This document shows positions 44,666 through 58,238 of a stretch of 64,000 nucleotides of DNA, in pieces. Source of the DNA: Rhinopomastus cyanomelas. Lineage: Eukaryota; Chordata; Aves; Bucerotiformes; Rhinopomastidae. The position numbers were made by a program, and so were the translations under genes. Under the pieces are notes generated by a model. It saw nothing but the letters and a program-made list of their open reading frames with translations, was not told the DNA's origin and ran no database searches. Position 1 is the stretch's first letter; each line of letters opens with the position of its first letter. The DNA is taken from positions 248,001 through 312,000 of the forward strand of contig VXBP01002355.1 in the NCBI GenBank assembly GCA_013400115.1, given 5' to 3'.

Positions 44666-47269
44666 AGTTTATTGTAGTTTTGTAACGTTAAGGACATTTA
44701 TTGAAACATGAAATACAATACAGATGCCTTGGCTGGATTCTTACTCTTCACAGCTACCTCAGACTGTACTGTTAGCCACCTTCAGACACCTTCATTAGAA
44801 ATAGACTTTCTGGTTCTCTCTGTGTGTACTCATAGGGAAGATCCTGAAGCCATTGCAAGAATCTGTTATTGTCTGGGTTTAATACATTACTTAATCTTCT
44901 CAGGACCAAGCCAAGGCACGCTCATTCTTCAAGCGTTTTCCATTCTGATGTAGTATTTACTTTAAATGAAAGGCCATGATCCTGTTCAAAGACATGATTT
45001 CCCCCTCTGTCCCATGCTGTCATTAGCGTTAGATAACAGGAAGAGACAGTAAGATAACTGCCACTTATTTGGATTTCACCGAGGCTTTCAGGCAGAAACA
45101 AGGACGCCAGTGAGAGCCAAATCAATTCATTTGAACGATTTGCTGATTATCTGTGTTAGTTATTCTGTGGTTATCTCACCTGGTGTCCAGGACTAGCTTT
45201 TTGCCTTTGGGAGTCGGGTGGCTGTTTATTTTAACCTATTACTTCGAGGCAATATTATGAATTATAAGTAGTGCACCCCAGTCTGCAGAGTAAAGAACGG
45301 TTGCTGCTGGAACAACTCAGGACTAGTGTGTTGACAACTGACCGACAAAAAAAAGAGCTTGATCATGGTTTTTCATGGGGGCAGCTTAACTTGTTAGTGA
45401 AGTGGTGTTAATAAAGTGGCCTTTAATAGCTCCTTTCAAGACTATGGCTTCAACATTTGGATCACTGCATTTGTGTCATAATTAATGATAAATTCTGGGA
45501 ATTTCAGTAGCTCCCCAGCAAGACATGCTGAATAGGGCACTGTGTAGATTGTACCTGTAGAAGAATTTACTCTAAAAGACTAGTCGAGGAGTAGATGAAT
45601 GGACACAGACAAGTGAAAAGGTAAGTATCTGTGTCCCTATTTCCATCCTAGACTCACAGCCTTCTCCCTTCCATGGCTGACAGTGCAGTGCTGTTGTAGT
45701 CACTGCTGCATCTCTTACTTGCAGTTCATGTTCTCTATTCCAGCGTCACTCAACAAAAAGAAGAGAACCAGTGTTGCTCCTAAAACTTGACTCGAACGTA
45801 AGCTTTCCTTCCATAGAATCTACCATCATACAGTACAGGAAATAAGGTAACATTTAGGAAATTTGGATTAGTGACATTGAGATGCCGAAGTCAAAGCACT
45901 GCGTAGAGTAGCATGTGAATAATTCAGTCAGCTTGTGCAGTTTGAACTTCTTGGTCCTGAAACCAAAGGATTTTGAAAATTCTTCAAAACCCAGGAAACA
46001 TCTTGTAATTTGGAGCTTTTGGCAAGAAGCAGAAAATCCAGTCTCTGAATTTGTTCCTCTTGCATTGCCTTTAATTGCCTGGTGAGGCAGGCCCTTAGCC
46101 ACCAGACAGACTGTTCTCTGGCTTTTCATAATGTACGTATTTAAAAAATAAAGTAGATGAAAATGTACTGCTTTCTCCAAGCTGAAATAAATCTATTGAT
46201 TCTATTAATCACTTTCAGCTAATATCTCTGCAGTAACTAAGGCAGTTAGTCTGTGGTCTGAACTAACCACAGAAGTAGCAGAAGTAGGAAAACATAGCTG
46301 TGACCAAAAAGGCACTCTTAAGGTTCTGAATGATGCAGAAAGAAAACCCAATGATGAAGAAACACTGATTAAATCAGACTATATGTTTTGCAGCCAAACA
46401 CACATAAGGAAAAAAAAAGCAACTTTTGATACCATCAGAATTATGGGCCAATTTTTCTTCCTTTCCTCCCTCACGCCCTCCCTTCCAGACCGGAGCAATT
46501 GGTGCAGCCTGTGGAGTGAGGTTCCCTGCCCAGGTGAGAGTGGCAGCCAGGGCCAGGGCTTCCGTCCCAACTTTCCAGCCTGCCATCCTCTCCTTCCTGG
46601 CTGTGTGTATGTCCGGCTCTGCACATTTTGTTCATCAGCCATGACAAATTGAGAAGTCTGAGGAGACACCAATAAACCAGCAATTACAGAGCAAAGTCAA
46701 CAAGAAGAGATGGCACCACATTGGCCCGTGGGAGCATTTGTTCAGGGAGGGGAGAGAGCTCCAAGAACAGATACAACTTTCACAGCACAGATAACAAGTT
46801 TCCTCTTGACATCAGTCCCTAATCAAGTTGATCCAACGTGTAATATCTGCAAAATCAAACTTTCACCCAGACCAACAAATACAGCCATTCCAAAGCTTTA
46901 AAATACCTCATTTCAGTTGTACACTTTGCTGTAAGCTTTATGCATTAACATCAGCAGGATCAGCTCTAATAAAAAAGGCCAGAGGAATTCAGAAGTCAAC
47001 TCTCAGCTTAAAGCTTAAATGTTTTAACTTATGGGTATCTATTGACATTTGTGTCTCTCAGTAGCAGAAGATTGTTAGAGCTGTTCTACTCAGACCATTA
47101 CCTCCAGTGTATTTCTCCTGCCGCTGACCAGAAGATACTAACTGTATGAGAAACAAGCACAGATAGAGAAATCCTTTCCTGCCTTCATCAAGCAGCAGTG
47201 TAGGGGCTTCCTGATCCAAACACTGTGAGCAAGCTGCTATGTTTAATACTCATCAGTGTGCCTAACCTG
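44666..47269. other. Intergenic DNA
   Basis: No recognised feature. Overlapping open frames near 46374-46680 occur on both strands and look incidental. Confidence 0.35.
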
Positions 47270-47405
47270 AATTAATTTGTCTTCTTTTCTGAAGCCATTT
47301 GTTCTTTTGGCATCCAGTGCTTCCCATGGCAACAAGTTCCACAATTTAATTCTGTGCTGTGTGAAAAAGTACTTCCTTTTGTTTGTTTTAAACCTACTAA
47401 AACAG
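47270..47405 (-). mobile_element. Ancient CR1/L3-like fragment
   Basis: CCCATGGCAACAAGTTCCAC followed by GTGAAAAAGTACTTCCTTTTG resembles the old amniote CR1/L3 LINE 3' region. The family assignment is from memory of the motif and is tentative. Confidence 0.45.
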
Positions 47406-50400
47406 AATTACAGGATGCACAACAGAATTGCATGGGCAGACTTAAATGGGAAGATAATGTGGAACGACAATGGAAAAATCAGTCTCAGTGCAGAGAACTG
47501 GAAGCTGTCTTTGTTTTTACTTTACTCTGACCACCAGTGCGGGGTTGGTTAGTACTTCCTATCGTTCTTCTCCCTGTCATAAATAAGCCAATTTGCCTGA
47601 TTAGTGTGAACAGTTAGAAAACAATCTGATCTCCCTACAGAAATGGCAGTTTGTTGGAGAGGCGAGGTCCACCGTCTTCGTTTCGCTTAGGACAGAGAAG
47701 GTGTGTTGGCTGCTGTGCTAGGCAAGGAGAGAGACTCTGAATTTGCATTTGAATTTGTGGGATGATGCCACAGTTTAAAATGTCCTTGCATATGGAGCTG
47801 TGCCAGGGGGAAAGAGCAAGTGAGCCTCTCTTCTTGGAACTGGTGAGCGTTAGCATCTGGATCTCTGCACCGCTTTACCAGGAAGACAAGCTGGAGGAAG
47901 TTCAGAGAAGAGCCAACAGTAGTTATATGCTTGGAAGAACTGGCTGATTAGAAAAAGCACAAGGAGCTGACAGCATAGAGTTTGCTAACCAACACTTAGG
48001 GAGTAAAATGACATCATAACAGTTAACTCATGCTTTTAGTGTAAACCTGCAGGAATGAGAGGAACTAGGTTAGTGTGGGACAGCAGAGTAGCATAAGTAA
48101 TGACTGGCTTAGAGGACAGAAAATGTAATAACAATACTTCATCATCCCTGGCCTTGCACCATGTCTGGGTTTGACCTGGATGTTCCAGGTCTCAGTATGT
48201 AATGTTTGCCAGGAGCACACAGGTTAGAATGCTTTCACCCAGCCAAGAGAAGTGGGAGCACAAAGTCATCAGTGCCATTGCCCTCACTGTGAAGAGGGGC
48301 TTGAGCCACCTACTCATGTTCCAGCAGAAAGACCCAGCTGGGACTGTTTGAGTTGTTGATCTGCGTATCCAAAAGGAAGCAGAAGCACTGTTCATGTCCC
48401 ATTCAGGCTCCTGTCTGAGACAATGCTGGCAGGACCTTGACCTATCAGTAGGTCTCTGTGTACTCCTGAGAAGCTATTCATGTTGTGAAACCCACTGACA
48501 GGGAGATAATGTCTCCACAGCGCATACATTAAATAGATATGAAGAAAACTGCAGAAGGTGCAACTGCAGCATGGAATGGAAGTACAACAGGCAGAAAATT
48601 AAAGCATCATGTTGCAAAAGATGTAACTGCAGCAAGGTTTTGTGGTGTGTGCACTGTGTAGCAGACCTGGCCAACAGGACCTCCTTCTGCTACTTTCTGT
48701 GATTTTATGGTTATCTAGAGCGTCCTGACTCTTCAGGAATTTGCTCTGCAGTGACAGAGATGCTTTGACAGGCTGTGGTGCTCTCTCCCAAACAAACCTG
48801 TTTATCTACAGAGCACGCTTATCCTGGCTAACTGACTTTAATGTACATTCTTACAGTTTAATATTTTACCGGTGTCAGACGGGTGCATGGAGGCTCCATA
48901 AAGAGCAGTGTCATGTCTCCCAGTAAATTCAGTCCTGAGGTGAAATGTGACATAATTTGAAAGATAAAGCCAATAGAAAAGTGGCTTTGGAAGACACAGA
49001 GAGGAAGTGATGCAGGGAGAGTGTGGCTGAGGCACAACCTAAAATTAATTTGCTTATTTATTGTTAAATGTAGGTTGTTCTGACTTCAATTTGCAATCAC
49101 AGTGCAACTGAACCTGCCTTTACTTATGGTCACATTTTCAGAGTATCTGATGCTGTAGAAGACCTTCTCACAAGAGTAAATCTCTGAGAAGTTAATACGA
49201 CAGCTGAAGTTTGTCAGGGTTTGCACAGTTCTTCCCAAGCTGTCAGATGTTCTTCAAGTAATAGAATGTGAGTTACCCTATCTTCAATTTAAATTTTTTA
49301 TAATTATAATTAATGATAAATTAATCCTGAAACTTTAGTTTGCATTTCCTCTTTAAGGAAATTACGGAAAGTGTATGCATTTCCTGAAGCCAGGTTACGC
49401 AAATTTAAAACACAAAACTACACAAAGGGCAGTGTAGTATCTGTTCTTCTAAAAGGAAACTATTTCTCCAGTAAATTTCTAGTACATGTTGGTAATATTA
49501 TATGAGAAATTGTTTTGGTCTGATTCTCTGATTAGTGGCTCTCCCCTCACCATCTATGGTGTCTCTGAAGTCTCTGCCCTTGGGAACAGTCTGCTTTCTG
49601 CATCTCTTTCCCAGATGTTCTGTGCATCCAGTGAATCTGAACAGATTTCAAAAATGCTGTTTTTGTTCACACATTGATGATCTCTTTGGCTGCACCTTGG
49701 CATGAGAAGAACTGTGTGGGTTGGCATGTGACCCATATGCAAAACTATTTCCACTGCTCATTGTGTGAATGACCCCTGCAAACATCCCTGGAAGCAGGCA
49801 TGCTTTTGAATGATGCGGATTTGCTGACTGTATTAGGAAACGAGAGCCCCAGTGTGGTGCTCCTTCTCCAGGCATTTCCTGTATGTGCCTGCTCCAGCAG
49901 ATGTAGGTGCAGAAGCACGGACTGTGTCTGCCTTTGCGTTATGCTGCTAATTCAGTAGCTGAGCTGAGTAGTGTACACGCATCTACAAGGATGCAGCAGT
50001 AAGCTCCGTGTTGAAGTCTAGCAGCTTCTTCTCACCTGTCTGGCTGCTGAGAATACTATTCAGACGCCTATTTACATCTTTTTATAGAAATTTTGATGTG
50101 TTTTTTTTTAATGTAGCATTTCAAAATAATTGGGTATGATAAGATACAAATATTTGGATTAGCGTCTGTGCTGGGTTTAGCTCTGATGCTGTGGTTTGAC
50201 TTCAAGGAAACATCTGAGCTACGGTTTAGATTCTGCAACACTAAAACTCTTATGTCCGCATCTACAGTTTCAGAGCCCAGTACTGGGATGAGGTAAAATT
50301 AGAAGATGGTCAAACTAAAGAAGGATTGAGAAAGAGCAGCTGTTCAGAAAAGTTAGTTGAACACAGTCTTTAACTTACTAGGAAAGTACTGTAATGTTTT

Positions 50401-53400
50401 TAATACAGATTTTACAGAAATATACGGATATTATACAGGCATATTTATTTTCCTGTCAAGCATAATTTATGTTTTTGCTTGCTTTTACTAGAAGTATTAT
50501 AATGACTACAAGTTGTGGTGTGGATATTGCCATCCCACCATATATTGTTGTCCCAGTTTTCATGTGGGAATAGTTATATTTGGTATAAAGCACCTTGTTA
50601 TTGGCCTGACCTCATGCCTACTAGGGAGGGCTGTGCTCTCCGCTGCACAAGCGTTTCAGCTTGTTTCCATGAGCAGCACTGCTGACAGAAAAGCAAAGCA
50701 TAGAAACACAATAGCTCAACCAAGACAAATTTCCCAGGCCAACTCCACGGAAGAAAAATAAGAAAACCCCAAAGACTATGAACTAAACTCATAGAGCATG
50801 GGAAAGCCTGCAGCTTTGCAAAAGCACTCACCTTATTTCCCAACTCCAAAGAGACTTAAATAGAGAGTTGCCTGACAGGTGATTATTGGTGAAGAGGACA
50901 AATGAAACCAGACATGGAAAAGACCCACTCAGGATGCTCACCTACAGCTTCCTCTGAGTCAGCCTGAGCTTGCAACATCTTAGACAGCCAGCAGTGAATA
51001 CAGAGATGAAGCAGGGCTCTGTTTATTAAACAACATAAACTTTTAGAACAGAAAAAACACTTTCCACATTGAATGTCAATTGCTCCTATATCAGACACAT
51101 TGAATGGAAGCCCATCAACTTTGACTGGGAAAAGAATCCTGGTTTTACTTTATCTCCCAAATCGTGTAGGTTTCCTCTCTTCTCCGTAACGGCATTACCG
51201 AGGGCCAAACCAGAGCTGTCAGCAGAGCTGGACAATTCAGGAGTTGATCCTTCCCAATTCTGCACTTGGAGTGAGTCAAACTGCAAAAGCCAGTTTAGCT
51301 GTGCACCCAGCAGATGTGACATCCTCCTGAGCCTCTGTTACAAAGCAGAAGTCTTCACTGGCAGGTGCCAAATATTCTTTATGTACATCAGAGTGCCACT
51401 AGTACTCTGGGTCATTACGATTTTCTCACTATCAGGGAACTCTGTTGCATTATCATACATAGCAATAACTTTCCTTCCACCTCTGCTATTAACTAACAGA
51501 GGATAACTGGCCCAATATGGTCCCCTGGACTCAGAGACTTGAGGCTGGGTACCATCTGCTACCAATGCTGCCATCTTTCATCAATCGGTTCATGAGACCT
51601 CAGCTTAGGGGCAGGAGTGGTCGGGAGGGAGGTAGTTGCCTTGGGGTAAATGATCCTGCTTTTTGTTTCTGCTATTTAATATTATATTATAAGAGCCAAT
51701 TCCATGTGCAACTGTCAAGGCGTATTCTGTCATTCTGTTACAAAGAAAGACATGTTTTGCCTATGAAAATCATCAGTTTTGGTGGACTCCAAAGCCATTA
51801 CACAAGTTCTGAATTTATCTCTAAGGCAATTCCTCCTCTAGCCTTTTATTGCCAGTTCTACCCAGGTACTTTGGCTTCTACCCATGGAAATGAAGCCTTT
51901 GAAGAGTTTCTGCACCTGAGAGTCTAGCAATCTATTTTTCAGACAAGGATAGAAGTGGAGATCCATCCTTCTAACTCCACTGTTAAGCAGCCATTAATAG
52001 TTAGCTAGATTGTTATTGTAAGCTTCTATATTTGGGTATTAACAGCAACTGCATGAGCATATCAGCTCCAGATAAAACAGACCTACCTAGGGATTGATTT
52101 TTTGATGCCAAAATGATAAAGTTTGCTAAAAAATGTAGGGTGAATGTGTAAGCTCTGGAAAACATTAACAAGAAGAACTAAGTAACACTCCCTATTCATA
52201 CCTAGTTCCTACTATCATCAAATTTAGCTGTGTGTACTTTGGTCTCTCTGGAACAGTTACAATGAAAAATCTTGCTGCACAAATCCTTTTCAAAACAGAC
52301 AATATTTTGCATTCTGATTACTCCATAATTTTTTTTAAAAAAGATGTTTTGTCATCACTGTAGTTTAGGCAGATTCTCCATTGTCTGGTATCTTGTCATA
52401 GTCATTTATATCACCACAGAGTGGGTGTACGGTAGCCAGTAGTCTGTGTTACAAGTGTTTTATATTCAGTTTGCACTTACGTAAAAGATTGTGCAAGATG
52501 CAAGAGACAGTCTAGCCCCTGGGAATTACACGTGTTTTTGGGTGTAATCTTAATGAATGTAGCCAACACATAAGAATACAGAGAAGTTTTAACTTGTTAC
52601 AGTTGCCATCACCCCAAATAAATATAATTAACCATGTAGCTTTGAGTTGCACTTATAGGCAGGATCTGAAACAGCTCATGGTTTGTGGTGGCAGATATAT
52701 AGGAAATATGAGCCTGTAAGGAACAATATCTTGCTTTGTTCTTCAAAGAATGCTCACCACATTCTCATAGTGGTCAGGTAGGAGACTCTTCAGGCCAAGG
52801 AAGGGTTAGGAAAACATATTCCAAAAAACACTAGAGCTTTTGTAGTTTCATAGGTTGCCTCTTTGAAATTCAGAAGAAAACTCCAGTGAATTATGCCGCA
52901 TTTCAACTGAATTAAACCCTGGTTACAGAAGCTGCTATCAGGGTGATCACTTTGGCAGCCGGACCACAAAGAATATGTAATTAAGCTGCATGTATAATAT
53001 GGGGCCATGTGTTCCTTCCTTTCACTACAAAGCCATAAATGTTGCATGTCTCCCTTTGCAAATCAAGGTGTCTTAAGAAGAGATGTTAACAATTTTGGGG
53101 GCTAGAGCAAATGGAGACACCTTACCCATGTGGCCCCCTACGGGTCTGGCATATGTCAGCTTGGAAATCTTTGGTGGGTCTCAAAAGCACCATTAAAGGT
53201 CTTGTGTAGTTCTTTGGTTTTGGGGGTTTTTTCTCAGAGTTTGGGGACAGCTTATAGGAAAAGGCACTTGCTGGTGGAAGCTTGTGTCTCCTACCCACAA
53301 ATATTCTGTGCCAAGAAAGGATAGTTCTTCAAATAATTGGAGAGCCAAGCGAGACCCATGGTGACCTAAACATTCCCAAGGTGTCCATGTCTCTTTGCAG

Positions 53401-54700
53401 AGGCTTGGGATCTTTATTTTGCCCCATAGCAAAACAAAAACCACAGCCCTGGGTGGAAGAGCAGAAGAACCAAAAAGGCAACCCCTGGCTGAGTTTTTCC
53501 TGAATGCTTTCATCTCCCGAAGTTTCCCTTGTGGTGGGGCACTGTGGGTTTTCAGTTCAAGACAAGGATGTCTGAATGCCAGTGAAAAAAATCTGTTTTC
53601 CCCTATCCTAGTGCTCAGAAACAGCTGAGCCAGTTTTGCTGAAACCTTAAACGTACTCAGCATGAGGCAGATTCCCTCAGAACAGAATTCTTTCCACCTG
53701 GATTATTTAAATTTGGCAAAATCATAGTGAGATGAATACAAGGATGTAGGATGGAAAATGATAAGCTCCTGCCAGCTCTGCCTAGAATAATAGTTCATAT
53801 GTTGTTCACCCCTTTTTAGACCAAGATTTGTCTTGTTCTGCTATGTTTAGTGAATGCCTTTAAGACTGACCTGCCTTAATGTTTATTATGGTTGTAACTG
53901 ATTTAGTAAATCAAATCATGTCACTGAGGAGGAGGAGGAAGATGTGTGAAGTGAATATCTGACAGATGAGTTATCTGGAAGACGGCAGCACCAACTGACA
54001 TCACCCTGCACTGTGCGGTGCCTTTGTCTGGAGCAGTCTGGCTTCCACGGCGCTAGGAAAATCAGAGAAGTTAACTCCCTCCTATTTCCTCCCTGGAAGG
54101 TGTTCAAGGCTGTGGCCTCACCTCTCCTGGAAGAATCTTGAAATACTCTCAGTAATGGGAAGGGGTGGAATGGCTGCAGGCTGGATCCTCTCTCGGAAAG
54201 CGCTCTGTAGCATTAGGAGATGATGGGGCTAGTAGCCCTCTCCAGCTGTTAAAAGATGAACATTGCTAGGTGGCTCACTAATTCTCTACAGTCAAATGCA
54301 ACAGTTGCAGCTTTGCAGATCGGAATGATCCATCTCTGGTATAACTCTCCTGAAGCTTGGAGTGTCACAGTGGGTGTTGTTACGGGTGAAGCCAACATTT
54401 TTGAGAGCAGAAACTGGGCAGGTACCAGGCCAGAAAAAAAAAACCAACCCAAAACCAACCCCATATTACTGGTAACAGAACTTGCAAGACAAGGAAGGGG
54501 TTCCGTGCTTCAAGAATAATTTTGCTTATAAATCCTGGACTAGATTGTGTATGAGCTGGAATAACCACCCCAGGAATCAGAAGTCTTCTGTGGGGAGTTT
54601 AGCACAGGTAATCAGGGGCGTGGTGGAATTTGTTGCTGATTTTGGAAACATTTATTTCGCGATTTTCCGACATTTGAAAGGGTTTTGTTTATTTGATATT
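47406..54700. other. Gene-poor interval upstream of HHEX
   Basis: Seven kilobases of single-copy-looking DNA with no recognisable exon, RNA or repeat family. Any function would be as long-range HHEX regulatory DNA. That is inferred from position only. Confidence 0.3.
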
Positions 54701-54724
54701 TTTGTTTTGTTTGAGCGCATTTTC

Positions 54725-55365
54725 CTGACGATAGACCGGCGCAGCCGAGCTCCTCCGGCCGTACGTGCCCCAGTGCCGCTGTCCAGGTGTTTCACGTTCG
54801 CGGTGGCACAGAAATGCTGAATTAGCGCGGCGCTGCTCCGGGGCCGGAGGACACCCGGACACCCACTGCCGGGTTCCGGCGTCGCCTCCGCGGGCCTTCC
54901 CGAAGCGCCAGGAGGAGGCAGCGGTGGGAAGCAACCAAGCCCCACCGGAGGGCCCGCTGGCTCCGGTCAGGCACTCGTGAGCACCGTCAGTGCGGAAAGC
55001 GGCGCCGAGCTCCGTGCGGGAAGAGGGCTGCAGGGGAGAGAAATAGGATCGAAATAGCTGCTGAGCACGGATGGGCCAGGCTCATGGCACAGTCCGGGGC
55101 ACCGTCCTGCGAGGCCGCAGTGGCAGCATCGTCCAGGGGGCATTGAGGGAGGGGGGATCGGCAGCGGCAAGTGGCAGCCAGACCTCCTCTGCTCCCGCCC
55201 GGGAGCCTGTCTGAACCCGACAGCCCCCCAATTTGGGGAAGGCACGAAACAGCAGGTTTGCACCAGCCTTCCCCAACCTGAGCTGTTTTCTCTGTCCACC
55301 CCGAGGGAGCCGGTTGTCCCTCCCACGCCCCTCTACCGGGGCTGACAGTGGGGCCACATGGAACA
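54725..55365. promoter_or_regulatory. Orphan CpG island
   Basis: GC- and CpG-dense DNA between AT-rich flanks, about 2.9 kb upstream of the HHEX start codon. No exon was recognised. It may be a distal promoter or a noncoding-RNA start. Confidence 0.5.
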
Positions 55366-57000
55366 AGCAAGGTCCCTGATGGTTTTTTTGCTTTGTTTTG
55401 TTAGGATTCTTTATTTATTTATTTTCCTTGAGCACAGAACTTCTCGACGACGGGGGATTTCACAGAAAGTGAAGGGGCGGAGAGGGCCCCGAAGTTATTA
55501 CACAAAATAATGAGTTCTCCAGCCGATCCCGTCGGGCTGAGGTTGTGCCAGGGCACACATCCCGCCCCACCGCTCCCCAGGATCCCCTAGGTTAGCAAGA
55601 AAACTTAGGGGTGTTTTAAGCACATTCCATGAAAATTAATGCAGAAGTGTTGTTTTTGTTGGGTTTTTTAAATCGGGGAAAGGAGTGTATTTTTTCTCTG
55701 ATTCTGTCTCTCAGCTTTTCAGATAAATTGGAGCGCTTTCCAGAGAAAACCTGGAGAAGAAAGAATAGAAATATTAAAGGACTATGGCACCTTACTTTAA
55801 ATGCCTGTTAGGCAGTAAAATCCAGTCCAAACTGTATTCATTGCAACAATATTGGTAATAACATATTTTATATGAAGCTGCATTATCTCCCTCACAACAG
55901 AAACTACAAACAAAAGGTATGTTCCAAAAGAAAGGGGAAAAGTTTTATTTAATCCAGAAAATAATTAAAATCTCATGTATTTTTATTGGGTTTAGTATCC
56001 AGCAGAGTGAAAATATTGAAACTCTGAGACCCCTTGCATTAAAAAGTCACAACTGTTCTATTTTATTAGTTCTGACTGTGTGAAAAAAATTATAAGGACA
56101 ACACTGAAAAAATCCGGGGTTTAGAGCCCTGAATGGCCATAAAAACAATAAAATCAACTATAAAACCTGCACTAGTGATATTAAAAAATTATGTAGTTCA
56201 ATAAATGTGACATTTCATGAATGCGGATTTAATAGTCTCCAGCCCGTGGAAGGACGAAGGGTAAGGTCTAACAATTGAATTTGAAAGGGGCAGTGCTATA
56301 GAACTGCGAAATTAAGTGCTTCATTTTTCTGGTTACAGATTATGCAGTGGTAGTGGAATGTAATAACTGTGCCATTAAAACTTCTCTTTAACAAGGCCTA
56401 TTGCTTGTATAAAAGTCAGAAAAGAATAATCTCTTCCTCTATTTATTTGTTTTCCAATAATACAGCAAAACATGCTTTTTTTTCTTGTTGCTTAAGCTTG
56501 TTCTCAGGATTTTGAATCGACAGCTTGTAAAATATTGTGGGGGCCCTCCACACTGCTGCCTCATATCATGCACGTCGTTATTCCAGAGGGCAACGGGTCA
56601 TCGGTTTACTGTACATTCATTAAGTAAATCAAGCTGCAAATCCAACACTTCCAGATGAAAATATTAGCTAAACCCCTTGGAAAGAGCAAAGCCTGGGAGA
56701 CTGAGCACAGAGAGAAAAAATAATCAAAACTGTCAGCTCGCTTTACATGTACCTGGTATTTACAAGACACAAGACCATGTTTAAAGGTGAGTTTTGGCAT
56801 TTGTTAACAATGTAAAGGAAAGGAAAAAAAACCCTCAAACTCGAACTCCCTATCTTACTAAAAGTACATATATTTCAATTTCACCAACACCCTTTCGTCT
56901 TGCTCTGAGACACTTCATTATTAAGAGATTCGTGGGCTTGAACTGGAGACCTTTTTCTTAAAAAAAAAACCCTAAGAAAATGTTAAACCAGCACCTGCTA
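55366..57000. other. AT-rich spacer upstream of HHEX island
   Basis: No gene recognised. The composition drops sharply between the orphan island and the HHEX promoter island. Confidence 0.35.
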
Positions 57001-57009
57001 CTCCTTAAG

Positions 57010-58238
57010 AGTTTTCCGTGATTACTGTCAGCTTAGGGCCGTAGGAGGGACGGGAGACCCGGCAGAATCCGCGGAAATGCAGTGGGCACCTGTCGCCCCC
57101 GTTCCCACAGAAGAGAAGGCGGCACCGCCCGCTGCCATCGGAGCAAGACCCCGAGTGTGTGATGGAGCGCGGGGGAGAGTAAGTATCACCACCGCCTCCC
57201 GCACCACATCCCAGTCTGGCCTGCGGCGACGTTCGGTGAGGGGCAGCCCCGCCGCGGGGCCTGGAGCAGGGAACTGGAATTGCCCCGACGTCCCTCCACG
57301 GAAGCGACGAAGCAAGAGGAAACACCCGGTTTTTAAAAATGATTCAACGGTGCCCAGGTGCCGCTGCGTGGCCACACCACCGCGGAGCTGTGGGCGAGCG
57401 GGTACCTGACACCCGTGCACCGCCCGGCTGGAGCGGCCGCCTCCGCCGTGCGCGCACAGGCTGGACGCCGGTGCCCGGTGGGGCGTACAGCAGGAAATCT
57501 CGCCGCGCTGCACCGCGCCTGGCCGAGCTCTCAGTCGTGTCCTGAGGGACGGGACAGGAGCCCACGCGCGGCGCTCCGCTGCCCTGGTCCTCACAGTCAG
57601 GCCGTGGGAACCCCTCCGAGGGCCTGTGGACTACCGCGTTCTGCCTGGAGAGATGGGGGGAAAGAGAGAGTGTTCCGGGGCCGGACTTCGCGAAAGGGTT
57701 CAGAGCTCTTCCCCGTGGGTAAGCGCGAAATCCGGGTGATGCTGTGCGCTACGCGAACAGACGAGCGGGAACCGGCAGGGGCCGCGCCGGGGCCCCTGTC
57801 CGGTGCCGTCCGGTTCCGCTCCGTACCCTCAGGCCCCACGCAAGGTGTCGCCAAGACTTCCCCGCGCCGGTGCCGTCCGGGCCTGGTGGGGTGACAGATC
57901 TCTCCCGGTGCCCGAACTCCCCGGGGCCCCGGCGGTGGTTGATTGGCGCCGCGGGGAGTTCGCTCGGGTAGGCGGGGGGAGTGTTAGCCGGCGGGGGGTG
58001 GTTTCCCCCTTCCCTGGCCGGGCTCATTGGCTAGACGGAACCGTGGCAGGAAGGGGACAGAGACCACGCGGGCTCCGCCCCGCGCCAATAGAAACCTTTC
58101 GAAGGGTAACCCGAGCCCAGAGAAACCCGTGGCGGCGGTGTCAGCACCCAATACCCAGCACCCAGCCGCCGCGGCCAGCGCCGTCTTTCCGCAAGGGCGG
58201 CCGGGGGACCCGGGGGCTACGCGGGCAGCGGCCCCGCC
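57010..58238 (+). promoter_or_regulatory. HHEX CpG-island promoter and 5' UTR
   Basis: A dense CpG island. Three CCAAT motifs lie close to the gene: the inverse ATTGG at about 57942 and at 58026, and CCAAT at 58085-58089. No TATA box is evident. Start sites are probably within 58100-58200. The many long open frames here come from the high GC content. Confidence 0.6.

Noticed and set aside
46374..46683. Overlapping 70-97 codon frames on both strands
   Set aside because: No family resemblance and equal openness on both strands.
57028..57594. 188-codon minus-strand open frame and neighbouring long frames upstream of HHEX
   Set aside because: Long frames in all registers are expected in this CpG island, and the composition is Arg/Pro/Gly/Ala without family features.
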